A DNA stretch of 64,000 nt from Scheffersomyces stipitis CBS 6054. Taxonomy: Eukaryota; Ascomycota; Pichiomycetes; Serinales; Debaryomycetaceae. Positions 17,345 through 27,360 of the stretch are shown piece by piece; positions within the stretch are counted from its first letter, which is position 1, and every line of letters begins with the position of its first letter. The stretch lies in the NCBI RefSeq assembly GCF_000209165.1, contig NC_009048.1, positions 186,001-250,000 of the forward strand, in the 5' to 3' direction. The translations under genes were made by a program, and so were the position numbers. The notes beneath the pieces were generated by a model. It worked only from the letters and a program-made list of their open reading frames with translations, had not been told where the DNA came from and searched no databases.

Positions 17345-19939
17345 CTAGTCATATTTATTGGGGAAGCTGAGAATCGATTTGGCGGCTTCTTTGGTTCTTG
17401 TTCTCAAGCCCAAGCTTTTGATAGATCTTCTGGAACTCATTCCAGGAGGGGGTGGTGTGTTGTCGATTCTTCCTAACCACCATTTGGCGAAGATCAACGA
17501 ACAGATAATGATAGCGATCATGACACCAATGATGCCGAAAAACCAACGGTATGAATCTCCCTCCTGAGCCTCGCCGGGCACGTGAACGTTCATACCAAAC
17601 AAACCTGTAACCAAGTTCAATGGCACCAACATCGTACCAAGCAAGGTGACCTTGGACAACATCTCTGTGACCTTATTATTGGAGTTGAACGATTCTACCT
17701 GCAACTGGGCCAAGTAGTTGGAGTGGCTTCGAGAAAAAATCTTTTCGTATGCTAATAAATTTTGGAACATGGTGACGACGTGATCCTGAATATCACCCAA
17801 GTATAATGCTATGTCTGCTCTGGGTTGAGCTCTACCTCCCATGCTGTTGAACTGCCACTGGTTGGTGGGATTGATGGTGCTGGCTGGCGCTCCTGGACCG
17901 GGTCCGAAACTGACTCCACCAGTTCCACCTTGCCCAAAGCCAACCGGATAAGGTGAGGGGGTGGAGCCTGTAGGAGTTCCAGTACCGCTTACGATAGGCA
18001 TAACACTGACGTGTTGAACAGCTGCCTCATCCTGACATCTTTTAGCAAACATCTTGATGACATCAGCTTTACCAGACAACAACCGCATTAACGTCATCAC
18101 CTTTCTTCTGGATTCCCCAATCCTTTGCAACATGTTACTGAAGTCTAAGTCACGAGCCACAAACACAGAGTCTTCTATGGCATCTGCCTCATACTCGATT
18201 CCAGTGATCACAGGTGCAAAACCATCGGTAATGTCATCGATCATGGCGTAACACAACCAGTCAGCACTGACATCTACATAGTCTCGCAACTGACGAACTC
18301 TTCTTCTCACACTGGCAGGGTGCGAAATAGGAGAAAAGTGGAACGTCAAAATACCGTCGGTAAATACCACAATATACACATTGATGGGCTCCAAGTAATC
18401 CTCAGACTCCTTGTCTGGCTCAAAAGTATGGAAACAGACAAAGTAATAGCTTCTGAACAACTCAACTTTTTCACGCGTTTCTTGCATCCGGATATCTTCT
18501 GCAGTCAAAGGATGGATTCCAAAAGCCTTTGCCAACAACTTCATCTCAGCATCAGTAGGACAAACACAGTCTAACCACCACGTGCCCTCGCCGTTTCTGA
18601 AGAGCTCTCGAACAGTTTGACCAGGTTCAACCAAGGAAGGAATATCTGGCGCGTGGATTGTTTCTTCGGACTCTGAGCTGAAGAAAGAGAATCTGTCTGG
18701 CAAGGAAGAGTCGCCATCGCTGATTCTGGTGCCTCCAAATTTGACCTTGTCAGAAGAGGAATCATCAGGAAGATAAATATCATTTCTGATGCTGTGATTT
18801 TTCAATTCGTACTCATCGTTTCCACTGGACGAGTCAGAAGGTAATTTCTCTTTCTCATTTCCATGTAGCGATTTGACTGAGTCGCTGTCCCCTTGTTCTT
18901 CAAACACGCGGGACTTGAACTTGGACAAAGCGGTGTTTGTTTTTTTCAAGATGTTCTTGGGTGTATACTTCAACGCAGCAGTGCTGCTTCTTGAAACGTT
19001 GGAGATGGAACCAGTAGATCTTGCATCTCTAGAAGTGACTCTAGAGGCTGTCTTTTGGGCAATAATGAACTTCTCTTGTCTCATCATCTCTTCCTGTTCT
19101 CTCTCATCTCTGATAAATTCTTCGATTTCGTCGAAATCGATTCCTTTAATACGAATATGTTCTCTCAACATGGGAAAACAGACATCTTCTTCTGTTTCCT
19201 GAGAAGTTCTAGAGGCATGAGAATCGGCTTCGCTATCTATTGACGATCTGGATGCTCTTCTTTCTCTTCTGACTCCGTGGTTATCGGAAACATTACTATC
19301 CGCAGTCTTGATTCTCGTCATGGGAGAAACCAAGTCAGACTCGAGATTGTTGGACTCGTTGAAAGAGTTCTTTCTGGCTACTTTCAGGTTTCTTCTTCCA
19401 GGATTCAACAAGATTCCTGGATTAGCATTGCCAGATTCGTCCTTCTTATCCTGTTCGGCATAGGACTGTGACCTTGATCTGTTTCTCCTGGTGTTGCTTC
19501 TCAAGATAGGAACAGGTGCATCGTGAGAGTCGTCTTCGTCTTCATCCTTCAAGTAGAAGTCCCTACGTAAAGTGTTCATGTAAGAACGATTGGTAGGCTT
19601 GCCTTCTGGAGAAGAAGTGTCGGTCACTATAGTGGCAGGAACTTCTGTTGCTCTTCTACTAGTTTTTCTTCTTTGGTCTTGAGATGTTCTCCCGGATGGT
19701 CTTCTGGAAGATCCAGCAGTAGGCAGAGACTTTTCCGTTTCCTGAGCAGGGAGTTCTTCTTCGCTGTCAGAATCGGAGACAGCGGACGAGTCGGTGATTG
19801 CAGCAGAAGCCGGGTTACGAACTGGCAAAGAGGGTAATTGATTTCTATGGTCGTTCAAGACATCGTCGGATCTGGTAGCATCCGAAAGGATTTTTCTTGC
19901 TTCTTCTGACTCCGAGCGGTAGCTTTCAATGTCAGACAT
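17345..19939 (-). CDS. ALR1: Plasma-membrane Mg2+ transporter, CorA/Alr1 family
   Basis: CorA-type Mg2+ uptake channel, 864 residues, close to S. cerevisiae Alr1/Alr2. A long Ser/Arg-rich, acidic cytosolic N-terminus (~1-430) precedes the CorA domain. The pore helix TM1 starts near LLGTMLVPLNLVTG and carries the signature Gly-Met-Asn at residues 782-784; TM2 is FFGIIGVMIAIIICSLIFA. A Gly/Pro/Thr-rich insert (GTGTPTGSTPSPYP) sits in the CorA domain, as in Alr proteins. The C-terminal tail is short and basic. Yeast species may have one or two ALR genes, so ALR1 versus ALR2 is not settled. The 2.1 kb upstream region, shared with a divergent gene, has repeated CTTATGG/CTCTTAT words near the start. 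Confidence 0.9.
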   Translation of the reverse strand: MSDIESYRSESEEARKILSDATRSDDVLNDHRNQLPSLPVRNPASAAITDSSAVSDSDSEEELPAQETEKSLPTAGSSRRPSGRTSQDQRRKTSRRATEVPATIVTDTSSPEGKPTNRSYMNTLRRDFYLKDEDEDDSHDAPVPILRSNTRRNRSRSQSYAEQDKKDESGNANPGILLNPGRRNLKVARKNSFNESNNLESDLVSPMTRIKTADSNVSDNHGVRRERRASRSSIDSEADSHASRTSQETEEDVCFPMLREHIRIKGIDFDEIEEFIRDEREQEEMMRQEKFIIAQKTASRVTSRDARSTGSISNVSRSSTAALKYTPKNILKKTNTALSKFKSRVFEEQGDSDSVKSLHGNEKEKLPSDSSSGNDEYELKNHSIRNDIYLPDDSSSDKVKFGGTRISDGDSSLPDRFSFFSSESEETIHAPDIPSLVEPGQTVRELFRNGEGTWWLDCVCPTDAEMKLLAKAFGIHPLTAEDIRMQETREKVELFRSYYFVCFHTFEPDKESEDYLEPINVYIVVFTDGILTFHFSPISHPASVRRRVRQLRDYVDVSADWLCYAMIDDITDGFAPVITGIEYEADAIEDSVFVARDLDFSNMLQRIGESRRKVMTLMRLLSGKADVIKMFAKRCQDEAAVQHVSVMPIVSGTGTPTGSTPSPYPVGFGQGGTGGVSFGPGPGAPASTINPTNQWQFNSMGGRAQPRADIALYLGDIQDHVVTMFQNLLAYEKIFSRSHSNYLAQLQVESFNSNNKVTEMLSKVTLLGTMLVPLNLVTGLFGMNVHVPGEAQEGDSYRWFFGIIGVMIAIIICSLIFAKWWLGRIDNTPPPPGMSSRRSIKSLGLRTRTKEAAKSILSFPNKYD

Positions 19940-21024
19940 GATGAAGATTTATGATTTTACAATAGTCACTAGACTTATTACTCTTATGGCTCTTATCAAA
20001 TTTAGATAGACTTTCTTAGTTGGAAGACTTTGGCTAGTCTTATGATCTTATGGTTTGCTGAATAAATTTATGCTAGACTTATGGTTGACGATAGACTTGG
20101 TCTAGATTATGTTTTAGAATGGAGTGGCAAGGTTGGCGGGAACTAAGTAGCCACAAGCAACCATCTGGGAAAAAACGGGTCTACAGAGTAACAACCTGCT
20201 TCTTTACGATCTCAGTTAAACGACGGGATGAATACGATGGATCCTCAAGTCGCTGGAGCTGGCGTGACTTCGTGGGTGTCGATGTCGCTGCTAATGAAAA
20301 ATGACGACTTAGAAATTCAGAACTTGAAAATCGTCATAAAGTGAAAAATTGGATTGTGGAGATGAGAAGATTCAGTAAAAGCAGAGAATCTGGTCTTACG
20401 AGAAATCAAATCTAACAAACTAACGGACGAGAACCTGGTTTGACTGGTTCACAACGATTATAGGGTCAGCGTGGTCGACTTCTGAAACTGATATGGGCTA
20501 GACACAAAATAAATTACTGAAATTGCCTAACATATATCCCTTTTTATATAAATGTCAATTTTGTATATTTCAAAAATTTTTATTCTGCCAGAATTTCTTT
20601 TGTCCCACTTTTCCGAAACAGAGCAACCGGGCACAAACATCCGTGCCGCAGTACTTAAGCCCCAAAAAAATCACCCAAGCTCCCCCTCCAAACCGAGACG
20701 CAACCTGTCAGCGCCACATGGGTCCCATCTCACTCTGCCGTATTGGGCATCTTGATACTGTACAAGTATGGCCAGCACAATAATTCTTTAGACTTGCTGT
20801 TACGGTTCTAAGCCTTAGAAGAGCGATGGGAGTCCGTGGCCGTAAAGTCAGCTCATCTCAAAGCCTAGACGCAGCTGCCGAAAGTGTCTTTTTCTCGGAC
20901 CGGGCATTTCAGGTGTGTGGCATTCTGCTTGCTGGATCTTTCGCCTATTAATACGTCAAAGTGAATATACGAGCTGGGATGGATCTTGCACTCAGAAAAA
21001 GAGTACAAGATTTATGGAACTCAA

Positions 21025-21222
21025 TTAGTAAATTATGTGGTTTTGGTATTCGTAATCGGGCGGTCGTCTGTCCAGTTCGGTAAACCTTTGTCTGCTAGCC
21101 CTGGACCATCGAGACGGGTATCTGATCTTGTATGAATCGTAATGTCTGACTCGCTTAATAGCTAAATCTGGAAGTGTGAACAATTCCTTTAGTTGCTCTC
21201 GGATGTCTGGATTAGAACACAC
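21025..21222 (-). other. Open frame of ~65 codons without ATG, possible exon or relic
   Basis: The frame reads protein-like, with basic and aromatic residues (RVRHYDSYKIRYPSRW, then RQRFTELDRRPPDYEY), and ends at a TAA. There is no in-frame ATG; a CAATTAG just upstream could be a splice acceptor, but no TACTAAC branch point or matching first exon was found. No homologue is recognised. Confidence 0.2.
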
Positions 21223-21585
21223 TAATTGATATTATCTACTTCTGACCTGTTCCCCATTCTTCTGGTGAGGTTAGACAGTACCAGTCTTTTTGGCTACGGA
21301 GATCTGGAAAACGGTTGCAATTTCTGGTCAGTCTATAATATGCCTGTGTGCAGTCAACTGTTGCAGCCATACGGACAGTATCTTTTTATCTGTTTCTTTC
21401 CTTCCCAAAAAAACTTGCTTGAATTGCAAGTATTTGCTTCTTCTTTTATGACTCAAACCACAGGCACTTGACTCTACGACCAAGACTCTTCAAATACCTT
21501 CTAAATTTCCGAGCTCATTCATTTCCATGATTATACACATAAAGTTGCTGCATCTCCATTGTCCGTTCTTTCTAAAAGGTTTCTC

Positions 21586-21586
<1 letters not shown>

Positions 21587-21618
<32 letters not shown>
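21587..21618 (+). repeat. TATC microsatellite, 8 copies
   Basis: Eight uninterrupted TATC units within the leader/promoter region of the downstream gene. It is probably length-polymorphic between strains. Confidence 0.95.
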
Positions 21619-21761
21619 ACCTCCAACCATTGGCAATTCAATCATTTCACTATCATTCGACCAACTCGTTTTCTATTTGAACTCTTCCCATCCAGCTATC
21701 TTGTCTCTCTACGGCTTGTAACATATCCTGCATATACCAAAAATCATACCATCAAAATTTT

Positions 21762-21845
21762 ATGAACACTCAAGCTCCAAACCTCGACTACAACAAGAGC
21801 CCTGAAGTGCACGACAACAACAGCAACCTATACACTTGTAAATAG
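21762..21845 (+). other. 27-codon ORF (uORF or microprotein)
   Basis: It begins ATGAACACTCAAGC and ends TGTAAATAG, encoding a polar Asn-rich 27-residue peptide. It lies 180 bp before the ATG of the mitochondrial PPR-like gene, after a C/T-rich leader. It could be a translated upstream ORF. Attempts to join it in frame to the downstream gene through a (T)CTAAC...CAG acceptor at 21950 fail because the donor phase gives a stop. Confidence 0.3.
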
Positions 21846-22025
21846 TCCTTGTAACTGCTAGTTGCTTTCATTTAACACCCACCGTATCTTTTTCTCGGCT
21901 TTTCTGCTTGAAAAAGTGCTAATTCTCATTCTCACTATCTAACATTTCAGTGTCTTAATCCAACTTGTTTCCAGATTAGATCCACGGCTGAAGCTCCACA
22001 TAGCTTTTGTTCACAACATTTTACA

Positions 22026-24527
22026 ATGTCACTGCGACAAGCGCCTTGGAGCCAAACCTGCCAGAATCTCCTTTTCGGCGTACGAAACTACAAACCGGTC
22101 CGATCTCGGCCCTTGTTCTATGCCTTGAATCATCCATTCTGTACCAATAGCCAGTTACTCGATACTTCGTACAGCAATCGGTTGAAAATACGATCTAAGC
22201 AGATTATACGAAGACTTCTGGGCCAAGTGAGAAGAATCCAGCCAAAGAATGGCACAATAAATGTGCGGGAATCTACTCGCTATGTCCATCATTCAGCATC
22301 AGCATCAAGCATTCTAATCCCGCAATTGCCATATTCACTTCACCTTCCATTCCAATTGTCACCAGAACAGAAAAAGAGACAAGGTGACTTGTATATTTCA
22401 CCTGAGGTCAGAGAACTTATAAAGCAAAACAATCTAGAACGACTATGCGAACACTTGAAGGAAGAACACCAAGTCGCAAATCCTCATGTCCTCAACTATA
22501 TTCTCCAGGAGACTCTCGATAAGGGTCCGTCTCCCCCTGCATTGCTTCTTTCCGAATGTGAGATTGAAGTCCCCATGTACAAAGCAGTGACCCGACTAGA
22601 CTTGGAGTCACAATACCACAAATATATCTATGATAAAATACCCTATTTATATGAACTATTCCAAAAGTATGCTAACAAGTTTGGCTCCGACAAAACGTTT
22701 CAGGAAAGCTACATCTGGTTGTGCTATCACATGAACGACTTGCCTGACTTAGAAAACACTTTGCAGGCATATTTGTCGAGCAGTCTGTACAACTCCAAAA
22801 CTTTAGCCTATGCCATGAGTGGCTTCATTATGAACTACGAAGTCGAGTTTGTGAGATCGCTTTTCCAAAATATAGTTTCAATGGGAAAACCTTTGCACAA
22901 CATCCTTTTAGAGACAGTAGTATATCAGATGTCTAGAGTAGACGCTTTGTTCGAAAACTTTGCATTGATTCTACAGGCATGGCTCTTTTCAGCTAAGTCT
23001 TTGGACCCTCCCTCTGTTAAAGCTCTTTCCTTGTTGTTAGCAGAATATCACAAGTTCGGAACAGAAAACGAAATGAACTACATCTTGGACTTAATCGAAG
23101 GATTGGGTGTGGATGGTCATTATGCCATACAATTGACCAACTTGCAGTACGAAATAATCAACCGAGAACCATTTCACTTCAAGAAAGTAATGCTGAAAGA
23201 CGATCTTGTTGTAATACAAGACATTAGGGAGTCTATAAGTGACGAAAGAGAGTTATATGACTTCTACTATCATTGTCTTAGATTCTGCTCCAACTACTCA
23301 CACGTAAGTATGATTCAGTACTTCATAATGCACTTGAAGGATCTGAATTTGAACCTATTACCACAGTACTTTGAAGTTATCTTGAATTATTACATGAAAA
23401 ATAACAAATTCATTCAATTGGTAGCATTCTTGCAATCTTCTTCGCAGATCTTCCCCTTTAAGGAAGTCTACTTGCAAACCATTTTTAATGCATTTATCCA
23501 ATCATATCCTTATCACACGCCTGAATTTGCTTATGAATTCAAATCGTGGATTAAACATCATCAGCAGCTATCCAAGAGTTCCAAGTCGAAATTGCTTGGT
23601 AGTCTAAGAGCTGTTAAAATCCATTCTCAATTGACTCCATACCACATCGAGAGAAACATCATTATCCTGAATCCGTTGAAGTATGATTCAAGCAGTTGGA
23701 AAAGTATTCAATGGGGCCAAGATAAGAGGGGAAAGGCATTGAGGTTTACAGATCAAGTGCTGTATCGAGTTAGTAAAGGATTTTATGACGTTCTTCGTAA
23801 AGGCGTCAGACCCGACTTTGCCTTGGTTAAGGAAACATTCAGAAGACTGAACTCCAGTAACCAAAAGATTCTTGTAGACCTCTTGAAGAGAAGTAGGATG
23901 TATTTTCAGCATGAAGGAATGTTGGAGTTGCTTGCATTGCAAGTTGCGGAGAACACGAAGAGTTCCTTATTACGGTTTTACAACGAGAAAAGGGAAATTC
24001 TCACAACAAACGACAAGATTGCCTTCTCGCGAATGTTAATCAACAAGAACTTGTTTGAGGAAGCTGAAGAACTCCTACAAACAATAGATATACTGCAAGT
24101 TGATGACAGGACACAGATGGTTCTTTTGAACTTGAAGTTAAGGAACTACATCACCTATAGTCAGTTTGATAAAATGGGTGAAACAATCGAAAGTTTCCCG
24201 GTGGACGAAATCGTATTGAGTCCGTATATCTACAAGCAATGCTGCTTCGTAGAGAAGAAGTTGGTCAGCAAGTTAGAATATACCCAGAGCAAGAATAAGG
24301 ACCAGACAGATATAAAAGCTGAAAGCAGCGAAGATTGCCTGAGTTCTTTGCCAGACGAGATCTCAGACTTGATCCAGTCGTACGAATTGACGTTGGATAA
24401 GTTGAGAGGCTTAATAGGAGATATACAGCTCCGGTTGGATAAGGACGAACTCGATATTGCTGCTACGATAAAGCAGACATTGGTATTCTTGGACGAATGG
24501 ATCACCCAGAGTGAGAAAGGGATTTAG
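22026..24527 (+). CDS. Mitochondrial PPR-like protein of unknown role
   Basis: The 833-residue protein starts with a basic, Ser/Arg/Tyr-rich, acid-poor N-terminus of about 80 residues that looks like a mitochondrial presequence. The rest is alpha-helical with weak PPR-like helical pairs, for example YDVLRKGVRPDFALVKETFRRLN and SRMLINKNLFEEAEELLQTI. Fungal PPR proteins bind organellar RNA and act in mitochondrial mRNA stability, translation or 15S rRNA maturation. The size is similar to S. cerevisiae Ccm1/Dmr1 and other fast-evolving factors, but no specific orthologue can be named. The frame is open 25 codons upstream of the ATG to a possible acceptor at 21950, so a longer spliced N-terminus cannot be ruled out. 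Confidence 0.6.
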   Translation: MSLRQAPWSQTCQNLLFGVRNYKPVRSRPLFYALNHPFCTNSQLLDTSYSNRLKIRSKQIIRRLLGQVRRIQPKNGTINVRESTRYVHHSASASSILIPQLPYSLHLPFQLSPEQKKRQGDLYISPEVRELIKQNNLERLCEHLKEEHQVANPHVLNYILQETLDKGPSPPALLLSECEIEVPMYKAVTRLDLESQYHKYIYDKIPYLYELFQKYANKFGSDKTFQESYIWLCYHMNDLPDLENTLQAYLSSSLYNSKTLAYAMSGFIMNYEVEFVRSLFQNIVSMGKPLHNILLETVVYQMSRVDALFENFALILQAWLFSAKSLDPPSVKALSLLLAEYHKFGTENEMNYILDLIEGLGVDGHYAIQLTNLQYEIINREPFHFKKVMLKDDLVVIQDIRESISDERELYDFYYHCLRFCSNYSHVSMIQYFIMHLKDLNLNLLPQYFEVILNYYMKNNKFIQLVAFLQSSSQIFPFKEVYLQTIFNAFIQSYPYHTPEFAYEFKSWIKHHQQLSKSSKSKLLGSLRAVKIHSQLTPYHIERNIIILNPLKYDSSSWKSIQWGQDKRGKALRFTDQVLYRVSKGFYDVLRKGVRPDFALVKETFRRLNSSNQKILVDLLKRSRMYFQHEGMLELLALQVAENTKSSLLRFYNEKREILTTNDKIAFSRMLINKNLFEEAEELLQTIDILQVDDRTQMVLLNLKLRNYITYSQFDKMGETIESFPVDEIVLSPYIYKQCCFVEKKLVSKLEYTQSKNKDQTDIKAESSEDCLSSLPDEISDLIQSYELTLDKLRGLIGDIQLRLDKDELDIAATIKQTLVFLDEWITQSEKGI

Positions 24528-24839
24528 ACTACCTGTAAATACCTGACATATACACATATACATAGCATATTAGCATATTAGCATATTCCTATTATACCAT
24601 ATTCAAATTGATATTTCTTTGTATGTGTTTATTTATGGATTTATATATCTATATTGAGACAAAAAGAAGTTCTCAAAGTATTGAGCCAACACTTTTTGCA
24701 CCCATAATACGCTGGTTATCATATGAACATTTTCCTGTACACTGTACGAACTTACTCTTGCTCCGCAGTCATTAATTTTGAACCCATCCAAGTAAACTTC
24801 TTGTTCTTCTACCCTACCACGAACTAGAAACAGCTCAAC
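24528..24839. other. Intergenic region before PSH1
   Basis: Contains three AGCATATT units near 24565-24588 and a TTTGCACCCAT motif at 24695-24705, about 145 bp upstream of the PSH1 ATG. No gene is seen. Confidence 0.45.
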
Positions 24840-25919
24840 ATGGGGGAGATCGAAGAGGGACAGAAGGTGTGGAGTGGTATGGTAAGTATTGGAAGTTATA
24901 AGTTCAAAATTTTTTGAACCCATCGCTACGACTCTGAATCTTAATTCTTAAATCAAAATTTGGAATCAATTTTCATGAGTGTATATTTTTCTCGTATCCC
25001 GTACTAACATTGTCAGGACCACGAACTTACAAGCAATCTTCTCCTGAAGATCACTGCAAACATAGAATGCACCATCTGCAACGAGACAATGCACGTGCCG
25101 TTCACTGTAGAATGTGGCCATTCGTTCTGCTACGACTGTTTGCACACCTGGTTTGAGAACAAGATCAACTGTCCCACCTGTAGACACAACATTGAAAACA
25201 AGCCGCTGTTGAACTTGCAACTTAAGGAGATATCAAAGGCGATAACGGATATCATAATTGACACTTGCGTAGTTGAAAGCGAAAAGACCAAGTTGGTAGA
25301 GCATCGCGATGGCTGCTGGAAAGCATACAACTTTGATGTGAAACATAAACGAATCTTTGGTGATTTGTTCAAAACAGCACTCACACTTATAGACAACTCC
25401 GACGGCGTTCCTCGGTGTGGCAACTGCCACTGGGAAGCTCATGGTAGTGTGTGCTTGCACTGTGGAACTCGGTTTAGAGTGCCTCAGGAAGACGAGTATT
25501 ATGACTCTCCAGAGGGGGATGCCTATAACGAAGATGCTGATGAGCACTACTTGCATGGCTCACACGACGAATACGATAGCGCGGACAGCTTTGTTGATAC
25601 CCGTAGTGTAAGCGAGATCAACCGCGACGTGCGGCTAGATGACGACGACGACATCCTCTCATCAGACAATGAAGTCCAGAGTACGACATACGATGATTGG
25701 AACGGATTCCATGGCGACAATGCAGCAAGTCCAATAATATTGAGTGGAGTCGACGACGACGATGATGATGATGACGATGATGTACAGTACTACGATTCAG
25801 ACGATATACGAGATGCCTTGGACGAGTTTCACGACGCTCAATTGGAGCAAGTAGGCGACGACGACGATATCAGATCCCACAGACATCGAGTGATTCACAT
25901 AAGTGACGAAGAGGACTAA
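24840..25919 (+). CDS. PSH1: Psh1-type E3 ubiquitin ligase, two exons
   Basis: RING E3 ligase. In S. cerevisiae Psh1 ubiquitylates mislocalised centromeric histone Cse4 (CENP-A). Exons are 24840-24881 and 25017-25919 (314 residues). The donor is GTAAGT at 24882, the branch TACTAAC at 25002-25008 and the acceptor AG at 25015-25016. Starting instead at the first ATG of exon 2 (25089) would lose the first two zinc ligands. The spliced product has a full C3HC4 RING: Cys32, 35, 47, His49, Cys52, 55, 66, 69. A second, Psh1-type zinc motif follows (CGNCHWEAHGSVCLHCG), as does a long Asp-rich C-terminal tail with a run of eight Asp. The RCGNCHWE region is the strongest Psh1 marker. The product is shorter than S. 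cerevisiae Psh1 (406). Confidence 0.88.
24882..25016 (+). other. PSH1 intron
   Basis: 135 bp, phase 0. GTAAGT donor, TACTAAC branch point and TGTCAG acceptor with an 8-base branch-to-acceptor distance. Removal joins codon 14 (Met) to the Asp-His-Glu of exon 2 and gives a complete RING domain. Confidence 0.85.
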
Positions 25920-26720
25920 GCGCATGATAGTCACCATATCGATACTGTGTCATATGATATAAGCATCATTCCAGATTAACATATGAATACCGTAATAGTT
26001 CCATCGGTCATCAGTTATCACCATAGGACAAATCATAGCCATGATATCATACATTTTACAAAATATTCAAGACATTTGGTCGCTACAGGGTACTTAGACA
26101 GCAGCAAAGCTGCAACACAATAGTTAGTTACGACAGCTCGCCAGGTAGGTGAAGCTACTTAATTCACAGTATAGGAATACAGGTGTTTATGGAAGGAAGG
26201 TAAATGGTAGCATTTTATGAGAGTGAATTGCTCGTAGACATGATAAGAAGCCTACTATCTATATACCAATAGGTATATATACCATTATTACTATGTAATC
26301 AACTGGCTACTCTAATATGTGTAAGTACTGGATTCGCAAGTACTCCAATTTTTTGTATGGTACTTCTACAATTATGTATACGTCCAAATTCTCCAGCGTA
26401 ATCTGCAAAATACGGAAAATTAAATTGACAAAAATTACGTTTTCTAGGTTTCTCGCATCTCATTGACCATAGTCCTGAAATCTGATACAGCCACCACCAA
26501 ATTGTATTCCCTTGGTGGGGAACCGCTTCAGCTCAGAGTTCTGCTCAGGTACTTTAGAGTCTCTGCAGCTCCCAAACTGCGCAATGGCCCACTGTCAGGA
26601 CCTGCACATACCTGGCAACACAAAGCCACTCATCCAATAGACTCCATGAAAAAAGTGCCTGAGAAAAAATGAACTGATATTTAGTTATCACCGTATATTT
26701 ACTAACTGCAATTATAAAAG
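25920..26720. other. PSH1-COX7 intergenic region
   Basis: About 800 bp without a recognised gene. AT-rich, with a self-complementary GGTATATATACC near 26270. The COX7 TATA box (TATAAAAG, 26713-26720) ends it. Confidence 0.45.
26713..26720 (+). promoter_or_regulatory. COX7 TATA box
   Basis: TATAAAAG, 70 bp upstream of the ATG. Yeast initiation normally occurs 40-120 bp downstream, so transcripts should start close to the ATG. That conflicts with the splice-like signals at 26721-26781 being a real 5' UTR intron. Confidence 0.55.
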
Positions 26721-26789
26721 GTACGTTCTTGTTTCCTTCTCCTCCTACACCATATTCTTCGTACTAACCGAGAGTCTTCAGATATCACC

Positions 26790-26969
26790 ATGGATCCACA
26801 AAGAATCATCAAGTTGCAACAGCACTACCAAAACACCAAGAAGCCTTTGTGGTTGAGAGGACCTCAAGCCAAGTTTGCTGTCTACCCATTCTACGCTCTC
26901 TTCACCGTCACCACTATCTTCCCATTGTACTACGCTGGTAGAGCTATCTGTGGTCTCAAAGACGAATAA
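26790..26969 (+). CDS. COX7: Cytochrome c oxidase subunit 7 (59 aa)
   Basis: Small nuclear-encoded subunit of mitochondrial complex IV in the inner membrane. The 59-residue product starts MDPQRIIKLQQHYQ, carries the family signature KPLWLRGPQAK and has a single membrane span (FAVYPFYALFTVTTIFPLYYAG) before a short matrix/intermembrane tail. S. cerevisiae Cox7 is 60 residues with KPLWWRHPRSALYLYPFYA in the same place. There is no cleavable presequence, as usual for Cox7. It was found by reading the sequence directly, since it is very short. The start is the first ATG after TATAAAAG. It converges with RAD61. Confidence 0.95.
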   Translation: MDPQRIIKLQQHYQNTKKPLWLRGPQAKFAVYPFYALFTVTTIFPLYYAGRAICGLKDE

Positions 26970-27360
26970 ATCACTCCATATGAATTCAACGCAATGCTGC
27001 GACTCTCATGATGCTGCCGCAGCCTACTTGCCCATATATCTAAATGTAATCATATGAATATTCATTTCCTCAGATTTATTCCGTTCTGGATCTCTTAAAG
27101 TACAGCGCATTTTCCATCCACAATTTCCATTATTTTGGTGTTTAGTCTCTATTCGTGGGGTCTTTATCCTTAAAATAATATACATTTTTCAGAATATTGT
27201 CATCTCCAACAGGTCGAACGCTATCAATTGAATGGTACAAAGTTGTGTCATGTCAGTGATATTCGATACGCTAAGTCCATGTTGTCTGTAGATATTGTCT
27301 TTAGGACTCCTCCTACACGTAGCTCTTCTCTGTTATTGCCTCTCCTATTATATATAGCCT
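26970..27360. other. COX7/RAD61 convergent 3' region
   Basis: 391 bp between two converging genes, AT-rich, with no coding signal. Confidence 0.5.

Larger units (their letters stand above)
19940..22025. promoter_or_regulatory. 2.1 kb divergent intergenic region (ALR1 / PPR-like gene)
   Basis: The ALR1-proximal 170 bp has several CTTATGG/CTCTTAT repeats. From about 20630 to 20720 there are C-rich stretches with CCCC words. A minus-strand open frame (21025-21222), a (TATC)8 microsatellite and a 27-codon ORF at 21762 are listed separately. No confirmed gene is present. Confidence 0.45.
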
